A stretch of DNA of 64,000 nt from Chryseobacterium viscerum (GTDB lineage Bacteria; Bacteroidota; Bacteroidia; Flavobacteriales; Weeksellaceae). The notes below the pieces were generated by a model that did no database searches, was not told where the DNA came from, and worked only from the letters and a program-made list of their open reading frames with translations. The translations under genes were made by a program, and so were the position numbers. Positions within the stretch are counted from its first letter, which is position 1. The number at the start of each line of letters is the position of its first letter. The stretch spans positions 1 through 64,000 of the forward strand of contig NZ_JAPDFT010000006.1 in assembly GCF_025949665.1 (NCBI RefSeq). Reading direction: 5' to 3'. This document shows positions 18,846 to 28,319 of the stretch, one piece after another.

Positions 18846-20450
18846 TTAGAACCTGCTCAGAATTCCCCAGTGGATTTTTGTATCATTAAACTTAAAAGGA
18901 TTTCCAAATTCGTTACCATTAGATAACTGAAAACTCATCAGACCGATTGGAATAAAGAAGTTAAAACCAAGTCCTACACTATAAAGCTTGGGCCTTACAT
19001 TTAAAGATTTATTATTGAGCTGTCCATATTGCCCAAAGACGTCGAAGAAGGCTTGACTGCCGATCAGATACCGGTATTCCAGACTTCCATAATAGTAAAA
19101 GTCGGCGGCAAGAGATTTTTCATTGAATCCCCGCATGGAGTTCCAGCCTCCGAAACGGTATAATTCGTTGGTGGTGAACTCTATTTTAGAATCCATCATG
19201 GCACCTTCTCCCTTAATGTTCAGGAAGTGATTCCCTGAGATATGGTAATTGTGTTCCCCAAAGAAATAAAACTGATTTTGATTGGCTTTTATATTATCTT
19301 TAGAATAGGTAGTCGTTAAAAAATCATACCCCGCATTGATCCTTGTTTTATAAAGGAAAAGATCAATATCGGTGGGTTCTGTCATTTCATACCATATCCC
19401 GATCCCTTTTTTGTTGTAATCTTTCCCCTGAACGTATAGGGTGTCAATAATAGTAGAGGATTCCAGGGTTGCTCTCAAACCTATTTTATTTCGGTTGTTG
19501 ATATGATAATAAAAGGCAGGAAGGAATTTTACATTGGCAAACGTAGAATCCTGACGGTAGATATTTACCTTCGTATCCATCCCGACATTCGATTTGAACA
19601 GGTATGGAATATCTACTCTAAGATCAAAAGTCTGTCCTTTATCCGGGTTTCTCTGCCAATATAAATTGACAGTTTCAAAGCCATTGAACATATTCCTGAA
19701 ATTGACATTCATTGTTCCATTTAATGTAAACTTGGAGGTTTTATCATTTCCGAAACCGACAACTCCGTCAAAAGTATTCGTTTTTTTCTTTTCCAGAAAC
19801 AGGTAAATGCTTGTAGAGTCTTTTGTAAATAAAGTTTGTGGCTGCCGTTCAAGGGTCAGAAAAGGATGGCTCTGAAATGTTTTATTGATGGCTAAAAGAT
19901 TTTTGTCATCATAGTTTTTGCCTTTAAATTCCTTTTCAAGATTTTTGATGAATCTTTTAGGAACTTTTTCATATCCTTTAACGACAAAATTATTGATCGT
20001 TCTTTTATCGTTCTTGTTAATGTCAAGCTCTACAATTGGATAACCGTTTTTCTGACCTTTGTATTTGGATTTGATTCTGCTGAAAGAATACCCGTCATCA
20101 ATATAAGTTTTGTTGATGCTTTTCTTGGTGGAATCTAAATTTTTAGTGAAAAAATCTTTCTGAATCTTTAGCTTCTGGACCAGTGAATCGGTAAGGTTTA
20201 CATACGTTTCATTGAAATTTTTGCCTTTGTCATAGAAAATTTCGGTACTGTCACCCTTTACTTTTACATCTTTCAGTTTGGTAAAGAAATAATTATTCTG
20301 AGCTAGTGAATCCAGAAATTTTACCGCAGAAGTGGAATCTTTTACTTTTTTCCTGACTTTGGTTTCCGTATCAATAAGCCAATACTGCTTTTTCTGCGCT
20401 TGTGTAAAAACGCAGAACAGTACAAAAAATATTTTTAAAAGTAATTTCAA
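18846..20450 (-). CDS. Omp85-superfamily outer-membrane protein
   Basis: 534 residues: signal peptide ending FTQAQ, a POTRA-like periplasmic part (about 120-225; VVKGYEKVPKRFIKNLEKEF resembles POTRA starts) and a C-terminal barrel (about 230-534) ending in WGILSRF. The motif GGWNSMRGFNE near residue 440 matches the conserved (V/I/M)RG(F/Y) lid-loop signature of BamA/TamA/FhaC proteins. It is shorter than BamA (about 800), so it is more like a TamA/TpsB-type translocator or a stand-alone surface antigen. No secreted partner lies next to it, so the function is unknown. Confidence 0.7.
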   Translation of the reverse strand: MKLLLKIFFVLFCVFTQAQKKQYWLIDTETKVRKKVKDSTSAVKFLDSLAQNNYFFTKLKDVKVKGDSTEIFYDKGKNFNETYVNLTDSLVQKLKIQKDFFTKNLDSTKKSINKTYIDDGYSFSRIKSKYKGQKNGYPIVELDINKNDKRTINNFVVKGYEKVPKRFIKNLEKEFKGKNYDDKNLLAINKTFQSHPFLTLERQPQTLFTKDSTSIYLFLEKKKTNTFDGVVGFGNDKTSKFTLNGTMNVNFRNMFNGFETVNLYWQRNPDKGQTFDLRVDIPYLFKSNVGMDTKVNIYRQDSTFANVKFLPAFYYHINNRNKIGLRATLESSTIIDTLYVQGKDYNKKGIGIWYEMTEPTDIDLFLYKTRINAGYDFLTTTYSKDNIKANQNQFYFFGEHNYHISGNHFLNIKGEGAMMDSKIEFTTNELYRFGGWNSMRGFNEKSLAADFYYYGSLEYRYLIGSQAFFDVFGQYGQLNNKSLNVRPKLYSVGLGFNFFIPIGLMSFQLSNGNEFGNPFKFNDTKIHWGILSRF

Positions 20451-20494
20451 TTTATTCTTCTGAATATCAATAGGAATCTCTATAAAAATATAAA

Positions 20495-20531
20495 AGATTC
20501 TTCACTACATTTCATTCCCTTCAGAATGACA
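20495..20531. repeat. Dispersed repeat copy, AGATTC...AGAATGACA type
   Basis: A stretch running AGATTCTTCACTACATTTC then CCTTCAGAATGACA, in the gap between two minus genes. It shares the GATTC...GGAATGACA framework of the repeats at 380-396 and 522-538. It has no coding potential. Confidence 0.45.
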
Positions 20532-20549
20532 ATGCGCCTTATCAATCAA

Positions 20550-21344
20550 CTAATTTTTATCCAGTTTATTATACTTCTTCATCAAATTCTCATAAGTTCC
20601 CTGCGGCAGAATCCATTTCAAAGGAACTCCTATTTTCTGCCCGAATTTACCAAAATAATAATGAGCTTTCCATTTATTTTTTGCTAAAAGTTTTTCAATG
20701 TATTCTGCTACTTCCAACGGCTCTGTTCCGTCATTCACATGGGAATTCATCAGAGCATATACTTTGTCGAAAACGTTTTTGTAAGGCTGGGAAACCTGTG
20801 CAATAACTCTGTTGTCCGCAATATTGGTTTTAATATCTCCTAAATGCAGAGAACATACCTCAATATTCCATGGGTATACTTCATACCTCATTGCTTCTGT
20901 TACTTTATCCAATGCTGATTTTGAAGCAGAATAAAATCCGCGGAAAGGCAGACCCATTTCACTTCCGATACTGGAAACGTTGATGATTTTTCCAAATTTG
21001 TGCTCACGCATGTTCGGAAGAACTGCGCTCATCATCTGTACAGGTCCGGCAAGATTCAGACTGAAAAGTTTCAGAATATCTTCTTTTGTGGAATCTTCTA
21101 CGGCACCTACCATTCCCATTCCGGCATTATTGATCAGAACGTCAATTTTAGTTTCTGTTTTTAAAACCTCAGCGATTGCATTCTGAACCACGGTGTTATC
21201 AGTAACATCAGTGGGGATAGATTTGAAGTACTGGCTTTCTGTATGCTTTCGGCTTAATCCGTATACTTTATGTCCTTTTTTACCAAAATATTCGGCCAAT
21301 GCAAACCCGATTCCTGATGAGGTTCCTGTAATAATGATGGTCAT
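20550..21344 (-). CDS. Short-chain dehydrogenase/reductase
   Basis: 264-residue NAD(P)-dependent oxidoreductase of the classic SDR family. Cofactor motif TGTSSGIG (6-13), NNAG (72-75), catalytic Ser near 124-125, and YSASK giving Tyr138 and Lys142. All key residues are present. The start at ATG 21342-21344 puts the Rossmann strand MTIIITG at the N-terminus, as usual; an in-frame extension 32 residues upstream is rich in Lys and His and is unlikely to be translated. Substrate unknown; the neighbours give no help. Confidence 0.9.
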   Translation of the reverse strand: MTIIITGTSSGIGFALAEYFGKKGHKVYGLSRKHTESQYFKSIPTDVTDNTVVQNAIAEVLKTETKIDVLINNAGMGMVGAVEDSTKEDILKLFSLNLAGPVQMMSAVLPNMREHKFGKIINVSSIGSEMGLPFRGFYSASKSALDKVTEAMRYEVYPWNIEVCSLHLGDIKTNIADNRVIAQVSQPYKNVFDKVYALMNSHVNDGTEPLEVAEYIEKLLAKNKWKAHYYFGKFGQKIGVPLKWILPQGTYENLMKKYNKLDKN

Positions 21345-21692
21345 TGAATTCGTATGATTTTTAATGTTTTTATTTTTCTTCTGATGCCAGCGAGACGTTT
21401 TTAAAGGTCTGTGCTCAAAAGTAAAATCTATTTTCAGCAAATGTAAAAAAAGAAAAATGAACTCAGTTATTTATTATTCCTGAAATAATCTTTAATGATT
21501 TCTCCATCTATTCTCCCGCTTCGATGATAAACTTAAAATAAAGTTAATCTCAATTCAGTAAACAATATGAATGGAATGATTACTTTTAATTGCTTATTGC
21601 ATTGAAAATCAATTGTTTGTTTTTATTTTGTGGTAGGTGGTATCTGTAAAAAGCTAAAATTTCTTAATAAAAACATAAGAAAACCTTAATGA

Positions 21693-21720
21693 TTGATGGG
21701 AGCGGGCTGATCTAATTTTG
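21693..21720 (+). promoter_or_regulatory. Promoter of susC3
   Basis: -33 TTG (21693-21695), 17-nt spacer, -7 box TAATTTTG (21713-21720). This fits the Flavobacterium-type consensus. Transcription would begin near 21727, leaving about 15 nt before ATG 21742. Confidence 0.75.
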
Positions 21721-21741
21721 CACCTAATCAAAAAGGATATC

Positions 21742-24630
21742 ATGAATGTATTTAAAATCCCTGTCTCAGTAACTTATTTAACGGGTAGGGTGTTACTTAT
21801 TGGTGCAATATCAGCTTCACCGATGTTCCTCGCTCAGAAAAAAGACAGCTTAAAAGAAAAATCCATTGACGAGATTGTTGTTGTTGGATACGGAACACAG
21901 AAAAAAAGTAAAGTTTCCGGCGCTGTTTCGGAGGCTTCACTGGATAAGCTTACTTCCAGATCATTATCTGGTGTAGGAGAAGTTCTTCAGGGTAAAGCTC
22001 CCGGAGTAACTGTAGTGAACGAAGGTGGAGATCCTAACGGAGCACCTAAGGTAAATATTCGTGGCCTTGGAGGAATCAATGGAGAAACTCCTCTTTATGT
22101 AGTAGATGGAGTGGTTTTTAATGGAACTCCTTCTATTAATCCAAATGATATTCAGGATATTTCTGTACTTAAAGATGCTTCTGCAGCCATTTACGGAGCA
22201 AGATCTTCCGGAGGGGTTATCCTAATCACCACTAAAAAGGGGAAAAAAGGAAATCTTACAGTAGATTTTGATGTGAAATACGGGGTGAACCAGGTATGGA
22301 GACTAAAAGAATCTTTGAATGCTGCGGAATTTCAGGATGTAATGTACAAAGCATATGAAAATGCCGGGAAACTGGGAAGCATACCTATTGCTTTTAATCC
22401 TAACCAATATCCGGACGGAAGAATTACCAGAACAGACTGGATGAAAGAAATTTTCAGAACAGGAACTATTCAGGAATATAATGTTAATGTAAGTGGAGGA
22501 AGCGAGAAGTCAAGATATTTTGTGGGAATGAACCATAGAAATCTGGAAGGGATCTTACTGAATACTCAGGCAAAACGATACAATTTCAGAGTTAATTCCG
22601 AACATAAAGTAAAAGACTGGTTAACGATAGGAGAAAATATGTACTATAATTATTCTGACGGAAATACAGCAGATACCAAGAGTGGGTATACCGGTGCTTT
22701 AGTGGCTGCCATGTATTATCCGCCGAATGTTCCGGTATACACACCAAGCGGAGCTTTTTCCGGATTGCCTATTGATGTGGCAGGAGGTTATGGAGATATG
22801 ATTAACCCGGTAGCTTATCTTAAAAGAATCAGTATCAGAAACCCTACTCATGAGATACTGATCAATCCATATGCGGAAATTACTTTGGCTAAAGATTTAA
22901 AATTCCGTTCTAACTTCTCGCAGACATTTAAACTGGGGGATGTAAAAAACTTTACCTACAGAGTTTTGGAAGTAGGAAAAATTTTTGATACCAATAATTT
23001 AGAATACCAGTCCAATAATTCTTCCACAGCGCTTGCAGAGCAGTTGTTAACATATAAAATTTCAGCAGGACAGCATAATTTTGATTTCCTTGGAGGTTTT
23101 ACTTTCCAGAAAACAATTGATGATGGTTTTGTGGCAAAATCGTATGACTTCAGAAGTGAAGCTGAGGTTTTCCAGCACCTTCAGAATGCTGCCGATACTA
23201 ATAAAGATGTCTCCAGTTATAGATTCAAACAGTCTTTGGTTTCTTATCTGGCGAGAGTAAACTACGATTATGCAGGAAAGTATATTGTAAGTTTATTGGG
23301 AAGACGTGATGGTTCTTCACTCGTAGCAAAACAGAACAGATTTGCTAACTATTATGCGGTTTCCGGTGCTTGGGTAGTTTCAAAAGAAAATTTCATGAAG
23401 GATATTTCATGGCTTTCCAGTCTGAAATTAAGAGGAAGTTATGGTATTCTGGGTAACCTTGGAGGAATTTCACCGCAAGCTGTGAATCCACTGATGACGA
23501 GAGATAATAATGTGATTTTCGGACAGGATCCTTCTCAGAATATTGCTTATTATGCTACAACGCGTCCGAACCCGGATCTGAAATGGGGTAAGTCTGAGCA
23601 GACTAACTTCGGGGTAGATGCTTCATTCCTTCACAACAGCCTTTCCTTACAGTTCGATTACTTTGTAAAGAATTCCAAAGATCAGATCTTCAACGTAAGC
23701 TTACCAAGTACGGCAACTTATAATAATCAGTATGTGAATGCAGGATTATTCCAGGATAAAGGATATGAATTGGGAATCAATTATAACAAGATTATTTCAG
23801 ATGACTTTACCTTCTCAGTAGGAGCTACCATGAGTCAACTAAAAAATACGGTGAAGCAGCTTGCCAATGTAGATGAGATCTTCATCAATGATAACGGAGT
23901 AAGAGGAGTATTGAAACCAACCCGTGTGAAAGTAGGTGATCCTTTATATTCTTTCTATGGTTACAAGACCGGAGGAATTTTCCAGACTCAGGAAGAGATC
24001 AACAATTATAAAGACGCTAACGGAAATCTTATCCAGCCGAATGCTAAGCCGGGAGATATCAAATTCCTGAAAAAAGAAGGAAATACAGGAGTGCTTAATA
24101 ATAATGACTTCGTCAATCTTGGAAGTCCTTATCCTAAGTTCTCTTATGGATTCTCTTACAATATGACCTGGAAAAACTTTGATCTGAATCTATTCTTCCA
24201 GGGAGTATACGGAAATAAAATATTCAACGGAATGAAGTTTATTTCTTTGAACCCAGGCGGAACAGGGCAGAACTACAATATGGATAAAGATATCCTGAAT
24301 GCATGGACTCCTCAGAACACGAATACTGATATTCCAAGACTGGTACATGGTGACCCAAGCGGTAATTATTCCAAAGTATCAGATTTCTATGTGGAAGACG
24401 GATCTTATCTAAGACTGAAGAACCTTACCATCGGTTATTCATTACCAAAAGAACTGTACAGCAAGCTGGATGTAAATAAGGTGAGAATTTATATGACTTC
24501 CAACAACCTTTTTACAATTACGAAATATACAGGATTTGATCCTGAAGTAGGAATGAATTCTTATGGAGTAGATACCGGAAGATATCCTCAGGCGCGCTCA
24601 TTTATCTTTGGAGTGGAGATCGGATTATAA
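21742..24630 (+). CDS. SusC-like TonB-dependent receptor (pair 3)
   Basis: 962 residues from ATG 21742, chosen because the in-frame upstream TTG (21718) is part of the -7 box. Signal region ends SPMFLAQ. There is no carboxypeptidase-like domain: the TonB-box region SIDEIVVVGYGTQKKSKVSG follows at once, then plug (VLQGKAPGVTVVNEGG, VLKDASAAIYGARSSGGVILITT) and barrel ending FIFGVEIGL. Pair 3 belongs to a different SusC branch from pair 2. susD3 follows after 25 nt. Confidence 0.9.
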   Translation: MNVFKIPVSVTYLTGRVLLIGAISASPMFLAQKKDSLKEKSIDEIVVVGYGTQKKSKVSGAVSEASLDKLTSRSLSGVGEVLQGKAPGVTVVNEGGDPNGAPKVNIRGLGGINGETPLYVVDGVVFNGTPSINPNDIQDISVLKDASAAIYGARSSGGVILITTKKGKKGNLTVDFDVKYGVNQVWRLKESLNAAEFQDVMYKAYENAGKLGSIPIAFNPNQYPDGRITRTDWMKEIFRTGTIQEYNVNVSGGSEKSRYFVGMNHRNLEGILLNTQAKRYNFRVNSEHKVKDWLTIGENMYYNYSDGNTADTKSGYTGALVAAMYYPPNVPVYTPSGAFSGLPIDVAGGYGDMINPVAYLKRISIRNPTHEILINPYAEITLAKDLKFRSNFSQTFKLGDVKNFTYRVLEVGKIFDTNNLEYQSNNSSTALAEQLLTYKISAGQHNFDFLGGFTFQKTIDDGFVAKSYDFRSEAEVFQHLQNAADTNKDVSSYRFKQSLVSYLARVNYDYAGKYIVSLLGRRDGSSLVAKQNRFANYYAVSGAWVVSKENFMKDISWLSSLKLRGSYGILGNLGGISPQAVNPLMTRDNNVIFGQDPSQNIAYYATTRPNPDLKWGKSEQTNFGVDASFLHNSLSLQFDYFVKNSKDQIFNVSLPSTATYNNQYVNAGLFQDKGYELGINYNKIISDDFTFSVGATMSQLKNTVKQLANVDEIFINDNGVRGVLKPTRVKVGDPLYSFYGYKTGGIFQTQEEINNYKDANGNLIQPNAKPGDIKFLKKEGNTGVLNNNDFVNLGSPYPKFSYGFSYNMTWKNFDLNLFFQGVYGNKIFNGMKFISLNPGGTGQNYNMDKDILNAWTPQNTNTDIPRLVHGDPSGNYSKVSDFYVEDGSYLRLKNLTIGYSLPKELYSKLDVNKVRIYMTSNNLFTITKYTGFDPEVGMNSYGVDTGRYPQARSFIFGVEIGL

Positions 24631-24655
24631 TTTTTAACCAACAAAAAGTAAAAAA

Positions 24656-26164
24656 ATGAAATTTTTCAATAAAATATTTTTAATATCAGGACTATCTGTA
24701 ATGCTTTTATCATGTACAGGAGAACTGGATGTTCAGCCGGAAGGAACACCTACTGAAGCCAGTTTCTGGAAAACTGAAAACGATCTGATTACCGGAGCCA
24801 ATGCCATGTATAAACCTTTATTTGATGGAGAATTTTACGGAAGAGGTCTGTTTTGGTTTATCAATGCCAGTGATGATATGGTAACCGGAAGAGCCAAAAG
24901 TGAAGCCGATAATGCAAAAAACTTCAGCAGTAATTACATCGCAGCAGGAGATCTTGAAACTCAATGGAACAAAAGGTACAACGTGATCGGAGTTGCGAAC
25001 CGTGTGATCCGTAATGTTGATAATATTCAGACCTCACAGGCTATTAAAAATAAATATCTGGGAGAAGCTTTGTTCATGAGCAGCAGAATGTATTTTGAAC
25101 TTTCCTATTCCTACGGAAATGAAAAGGCAGGAGTACCTATTATTGACCGTTCAAAAGATCCGGATCCAAACCCGATTCCAAGAGCAGCTAATGTGATGGA
25201 AAATTACACCTACATTGTCAACGACCTGAAAAGAGCAGCAGAATTATTACCTACTCAGGCAGAACTTCCTGCAAAAGATTACGGAAGACCTCATAAAGCA
25301 GCAGCATGGGCACTTCTTGCAAAAGTATATCTGTTTATGAAAGACTGGAAGAATGCAGAATTCTGGGCTAATGAAGTAATGACGAAAGGAAACAGAGCCT
25401 TATTGGGTAATTTTGCAGATGTCTTTAAAGCTGAAAATAACTACAGTTCAGAATATATCTGGTCTATTCCTGGAACTCCTAAGTTTACAGCCTGGGGAAG
25501 TATTCTTCCGGGAGTAATGCTTGAAAATAAAGGATGGGGAGAATATAACGGATGGGGATACTTCCAACCTACAAAAGAACTCTATGACGAATATGAAACA
25601 GGAGATCTTAGAAGAAGTGCTTCCATCCTGAAAATAGGAGACAAATTTACCTTTAATGGTAAGGAAAGAATATATGCTTCTACCAATTCCCTTACCGGAT
25701 ACCAGTTCAATAAATATATGGACGCTTTCAAATACCAGCTGAACAGCGGTCATGTAAGTGCCAACGGAGATTATCCGTGTACAGATCTTGCCGTTCCTAT
25801 CATGCGTTATGCTGAGGTTATCCTTATCAAGGCAGAAGCTTCACTAATGCAGGGGAAATCTGCAGATCAGGAAATCAATATGATCAGAGTACGTGCAGGT
25901 TTATCTCCGAAAAACGGATGTACAATGGCCGATCTGAAACATGAAAGACGTTGCGAACTGGCAGGCGAATGGGCAGACAGACACAGAGACCTTGTACGTT
26001 GGGGTGATGCGCAGGCAGCTTATGCGAAGCCTCTGCACGGTATCAACGGACAGGTAGTCTGGGCAGCAAGAAACTTTAATCCAGCTGTACATAATGTTTG
26101 GGCAGTTCCGCAGGCTGAAATCGTAAACAGTCATGGAATCATTAAACAAAATGAGGGTTGGTAA
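24656..26164 (+). CDS. SusD/RagB family lipoprotein (pair 3)
   Basis: 502 residues; lipoprotein signal MKFFNKIFLISGLSVMLLSC with lipid Cys20. Classic SusD features: LDVQPEGTPTEASFWKTENDLITGANAMY at the N-terminus, TPR-like HKAAAWALLAKVYLFMKDWKNAE, the lone IMRYAEVILIKAEA helix, then ERRCELAGEWADRHRDLVRWG and the closing NPAVHNVWAVPQAEI. It is of the SusD_RagB type, unlike SusD1 and SusD2. A terminator-like hairpin follows, before the phosphatase. Confidence 0.9.
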   Translation: MKFFNKIFLISGLSVMLLSCTGELDVQPEGTPTEASFWKTENDLITGANAMYKPLFDGEFYGRGLFWFINASDDMVTGRAKSEADNAKNFSSNYIAAGDLETQWNKRYNVIGVANRVIRNVDNIQTSQAIKNKYLGEALFMSSRMYFELSYSYGNEKAGVPIIDRSKDPDPNPIPRAANVMENYTYIVNDLKRAAELLPTQAELPAKDYGRPHKAAAWALLAKVYLFMKDWKNAEFWANEVMTKGNRALLGNFADVFKAENNYSSEYIWSIPGTPKFTAWGSILPGVMLENKGWGEYNGWGYFQPTKELYDEYETGDLRRSASILKIGDKFTFNGKERIYASTNSLTGYQFNKYMDAFKYQLNSGHVSANGDYPCTDLAVPIMRYAEVILIKAEASLMQGKSADQEINMIRVRAGLSPKNGCTMADLKHERRCELAGEWADRHRDLVRWGDAQAAYAKPLHGINGQVVWAARNFNPAVHNVWAVPQAEIVNSHGIIKQNEGW

Positions 26165-26189
26165 AATTTTAATCTTTTATATATAAGTC

Positions 26190-26229
26190 ACTATATCATT
26201 GCAGAAGCTTCTGTGATGATATAGTTTTT
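26190..26229 (+). terminator. Terminator or attenuator between susD3 and phosphatase
   Basis: Perfect 10-bp stem ACTATATCAT/ATGATATAGT (26190-26199 and 26216-26225) with an inner palindrome (CAGAAGCTTCTG) and five T. It would reduce or stop read-through from susCD3 into the phosphatase gene 45 nt later. Confidence 0.7.
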
Positions 26230-26274
26230 CTCAGGCATTTCATTTGGCCTAAAAAGAACAATAAAGATATACGA

Positions 26275-28101
26275 ATGAAACTATCAAAAATATTAGCGGT
26301 ATTGGTTTTGGCTGTTTTTTCCGAAAATCAGGCTCAGAATTATTTAAATTACAATGTAGGGAATGCGCATTCGCATAATGATTATATGCAGGAAATCCCT
26401 TTCTGGCAGGCTTATTATGCCAACTTCGGTTCCATTGAGGCAGATGTTTTTCTGGTAAAAGGAAATCTTTGGGTAGCTCATACCGAAAAAGAACTTTCGG
26501 CAGACAGGACACTGGAAAATCTTTATCTCGATAATATTTCAAAGCAGATTAAGCTGAACAAAGGAAATATTTACCCTGATGCAGGTAAGAAACTTCAATT
26601 GCTGATTGATATTAAGCAGGATTATAAATCATCATTGGCTGCTTTAGTAAGTACATTAAAGAAATATCCGGGAATCACGGGAAATCCCGGAATTAAAATT
26701 GTTATCACCGGAGGAAGACCTCAGCCTGCAGATTTTCAAAACTATCCAGACTATCTTTACTTTGATGGAGATCTAGATAAAAATTATTCTGCAGATCAGC
26801 TGAAAAGAATCGGGATGTTCAGTGCAGACCTTCCGGGATTGGTAAAATGGAATGGAAAAGGAATTCCAAGAGATGAAGAAACGGCAAAAATTAAAACTGC
26901 TGTGGAAAAAGCACATTCTCAGCAAAAGCCAGTGCGTTTCTATGGTGCCCCGGACTTTCCGAATGCATGGGTGAATTTTATGGATATGGGAGTAGATTAT
27001 ATCAATACTGATCATATTCCGGATCTTAAAAAATTCATGAATACTATTCCGAAAAACTTTTATAAGAATACAAAAGAATACGCCACTTATACTCCAACTT
27101 ATCAATCAGATGGAGTGGAGAAAAAAGTGAAGAATGTGATTCTTCTTATTCCGGACGGAACTTCTTTGCCACAATATTATGCTGCTTTTACCGCAAATAA
27201 AGGAAAGCTGAATGTCTTCAATATGAAAGCAACAGGGCTCTCCAAAACCAATTCATCCAACGCTTACATTACAGATTCAGCACCGGGTTCTACAGCATTT
27301 GCAACTGGTGTGAAAACTAAAAATACGTTTGTGGGAGTTGACAATATGGGAAAGGCACTCGCACAAATTCCTGATATTATTTTTGAAAAAGGAATGGTTT
27401 CCGGGCTGATTTCTACAGGAGATGTTACAGATGCAACTCCTGCAGATTTCTATGCCCATTCGGATAACAGAAACAGTTCAGAACCTATCCTGAAAGACTT
27501 TGCGGATTCAAAAGCTAAAATTCTGATCGGTGGTCCTACAAGCGGATTGTCTCAGGAAAATCTGCAGAAATTTAAAGAAGCGAAAATTGATCTGTTTCAG
27601 GATCTGAAATCAGTAACTAAAATCAACAACCGCACTTTGGTGATTGATCCTTTAGCTTCACAAAGAATAACCAATGGAAGAGGAAACTGGCTGGCTGATG
27701 CTTTTGATCTTACTTTAAATGATTTAAAAAACAATAAAAAAGGATTCTTTATGATGATTGAAGCTTCCCAGACAGATGGCGGAGGCCATAGCAATAACAT
27801 AGAACAGCTGGTTACAGAATTACTGGACTTTGACCATGTTGTAGGGAAGGCTATGAAATTTGCTGACGAAAATAAAGAAACTTTAGTGATTGTGGTGGGA
27901 GACCATGAAACAGGAGGTTTAACGCTGTTAGACGGAAGTCTGAAAGAAGGCTGGGTATTCGGAAATTTCAGTACGAATGATCATACCTCTATTCCGTCAA
28001 GTGTTTTTGCTTACGGACCCAACTCAAAAGAATTCACAGGATTGTTTGAAAACACTGAGATCTTCAACAAAATACTGGCCGCTTACGGAATTAAGAAATA
28101 G
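26275..28101 (+). CDS. Fusion of GDPD/PLC-like domain and alkaline phosphatase
   Basis: 608 residues, secreted (signal peptide ending near ENQAQ). N-terminal half (about 22-260) looks like the glycerophosphodiester phosphodiesterase/PI-PLC-like barrel: AHSHNDY (31-37), IEADVF (54-59), WVAHTEKEL (66-74). C-terminal half (about 284-608) is an alkaline phosphatase: metal ligand Asp294 in LIPDG, nucleophile Ser335 in ITDSAPGSTA, ATGVKTKN, then GDVTDATPADFYAH, EASQTDGGGHSNN and VVGDHETGG. One chain could cleave a phosphodiester and then remove the phosphate. It lies 110 nt after susD3 across a hairpin. The N-terminal half may be a degenerate binding domain; its HN/E/D/H residues look intact. Confidence 0.85.
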   Translation: MKLSKILAVLVLAVFSENQAQNYLNYNVGNAHSHNDYMQEIPFWQAYYANFGSIEADVFLVKGNLWVAHTEKELSADRTLENLYLDNISKQIKLNKGNIYPDAGKKLQLLIDIKQDYKSSLAALVSTLKKYPGITGNPGIKIVITGGRPQPADFQNYPDYLYFDGDLDKNYSADQLKRIGMFSADLPGLVKWNGKGIPRDEETAKIKTAVEKAHSQQKPVRFYGAPDFPNAWVNFMDMGVDYINTDHIPDLKKFMNTIPKNFYKNTKEYATYTPTYQSDGVEKKVKNVILLIPDGTSLPQYYAAFTANKGKLNVFNMKATGLSKTNSSNAYITDSAPGSTAFATGVKTKNTFVGVDNMGKALAQIPDIIFEKGMVSGLISTGDVTDATPADFYAHSDNRNSSEPILKDFADSKAKILIGGPTSGLSQENLQKFKEAKIDLFQDLKSVTKINNRTLVIDPLASQRITNGRGNWLADAFDLTLNDLKNNKKGFFMMIEASQTDGGGHSNNIEQLVTELLDFDHVVGKAMKFADENKETLVIVVGDHETGGLTLLDGSLKEGWVFGNFSTNDHTSIPSSVFAYGPNSKEFTGLFENTEIFNKILAAYGIKK

Positions 28102-28134
28102 CTTTTAATTTATACTTTTACTTTTACAAAGAGA

Positions 28135-28166
28135 GATTGTTTCATTTTTGAAGCAGTCTTTTTTTT
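28135..28166 (+). terminator. Terminator after the phosphatase gene
   Basis: 10-bp stem GATTGTTTCA/TGAAGCAGTC (28135-28144, 28149-28158; two G-T pairs) with loop TTTT and eight T. Confidence 0.75.
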
Positions 28167-28185
28167 GCGTGTTTAATTTAGAAAT

Positions 28186-28241
28186 CCCTCAGATTTCACA
28201 GATTAAGCAAATGTTTGTGGATAATCTGTGTAATCTGAGGG
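28186..28241. repeat. Near-perfect 20-bp inverted repeat
   Basis: CCCTCAGATTTCACAGATTA (28186-28205) is inverted at 28222-28241 with one mismatch, around a 16-nt loop. It lies between two convergent terminators and is not one itself. It is probably a dispersed palindromic repeat. Confidence 0.6.
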
Positions 28242-28265
28242 AGATAAAAGCAGAGAAAAATTCAA

Positions 28266-28296
28266 AAAGGCTGCCTCAATAAGAGAGACAGCCTTT
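28266..28296 (-). terminator. Terminator after PI-PLC-like gene
   Basis: AAAGGCTG (28266-28273) pairs with CAGCCTTT (28289-28296). On the minus strand the hairpin follows the gene ending at 28320 and is trailed by TTTTTGAA. Confidence 0.6.
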
Positions 28297-28319
28297 GAGT
28301 ATATCTAACAAATAATAAT

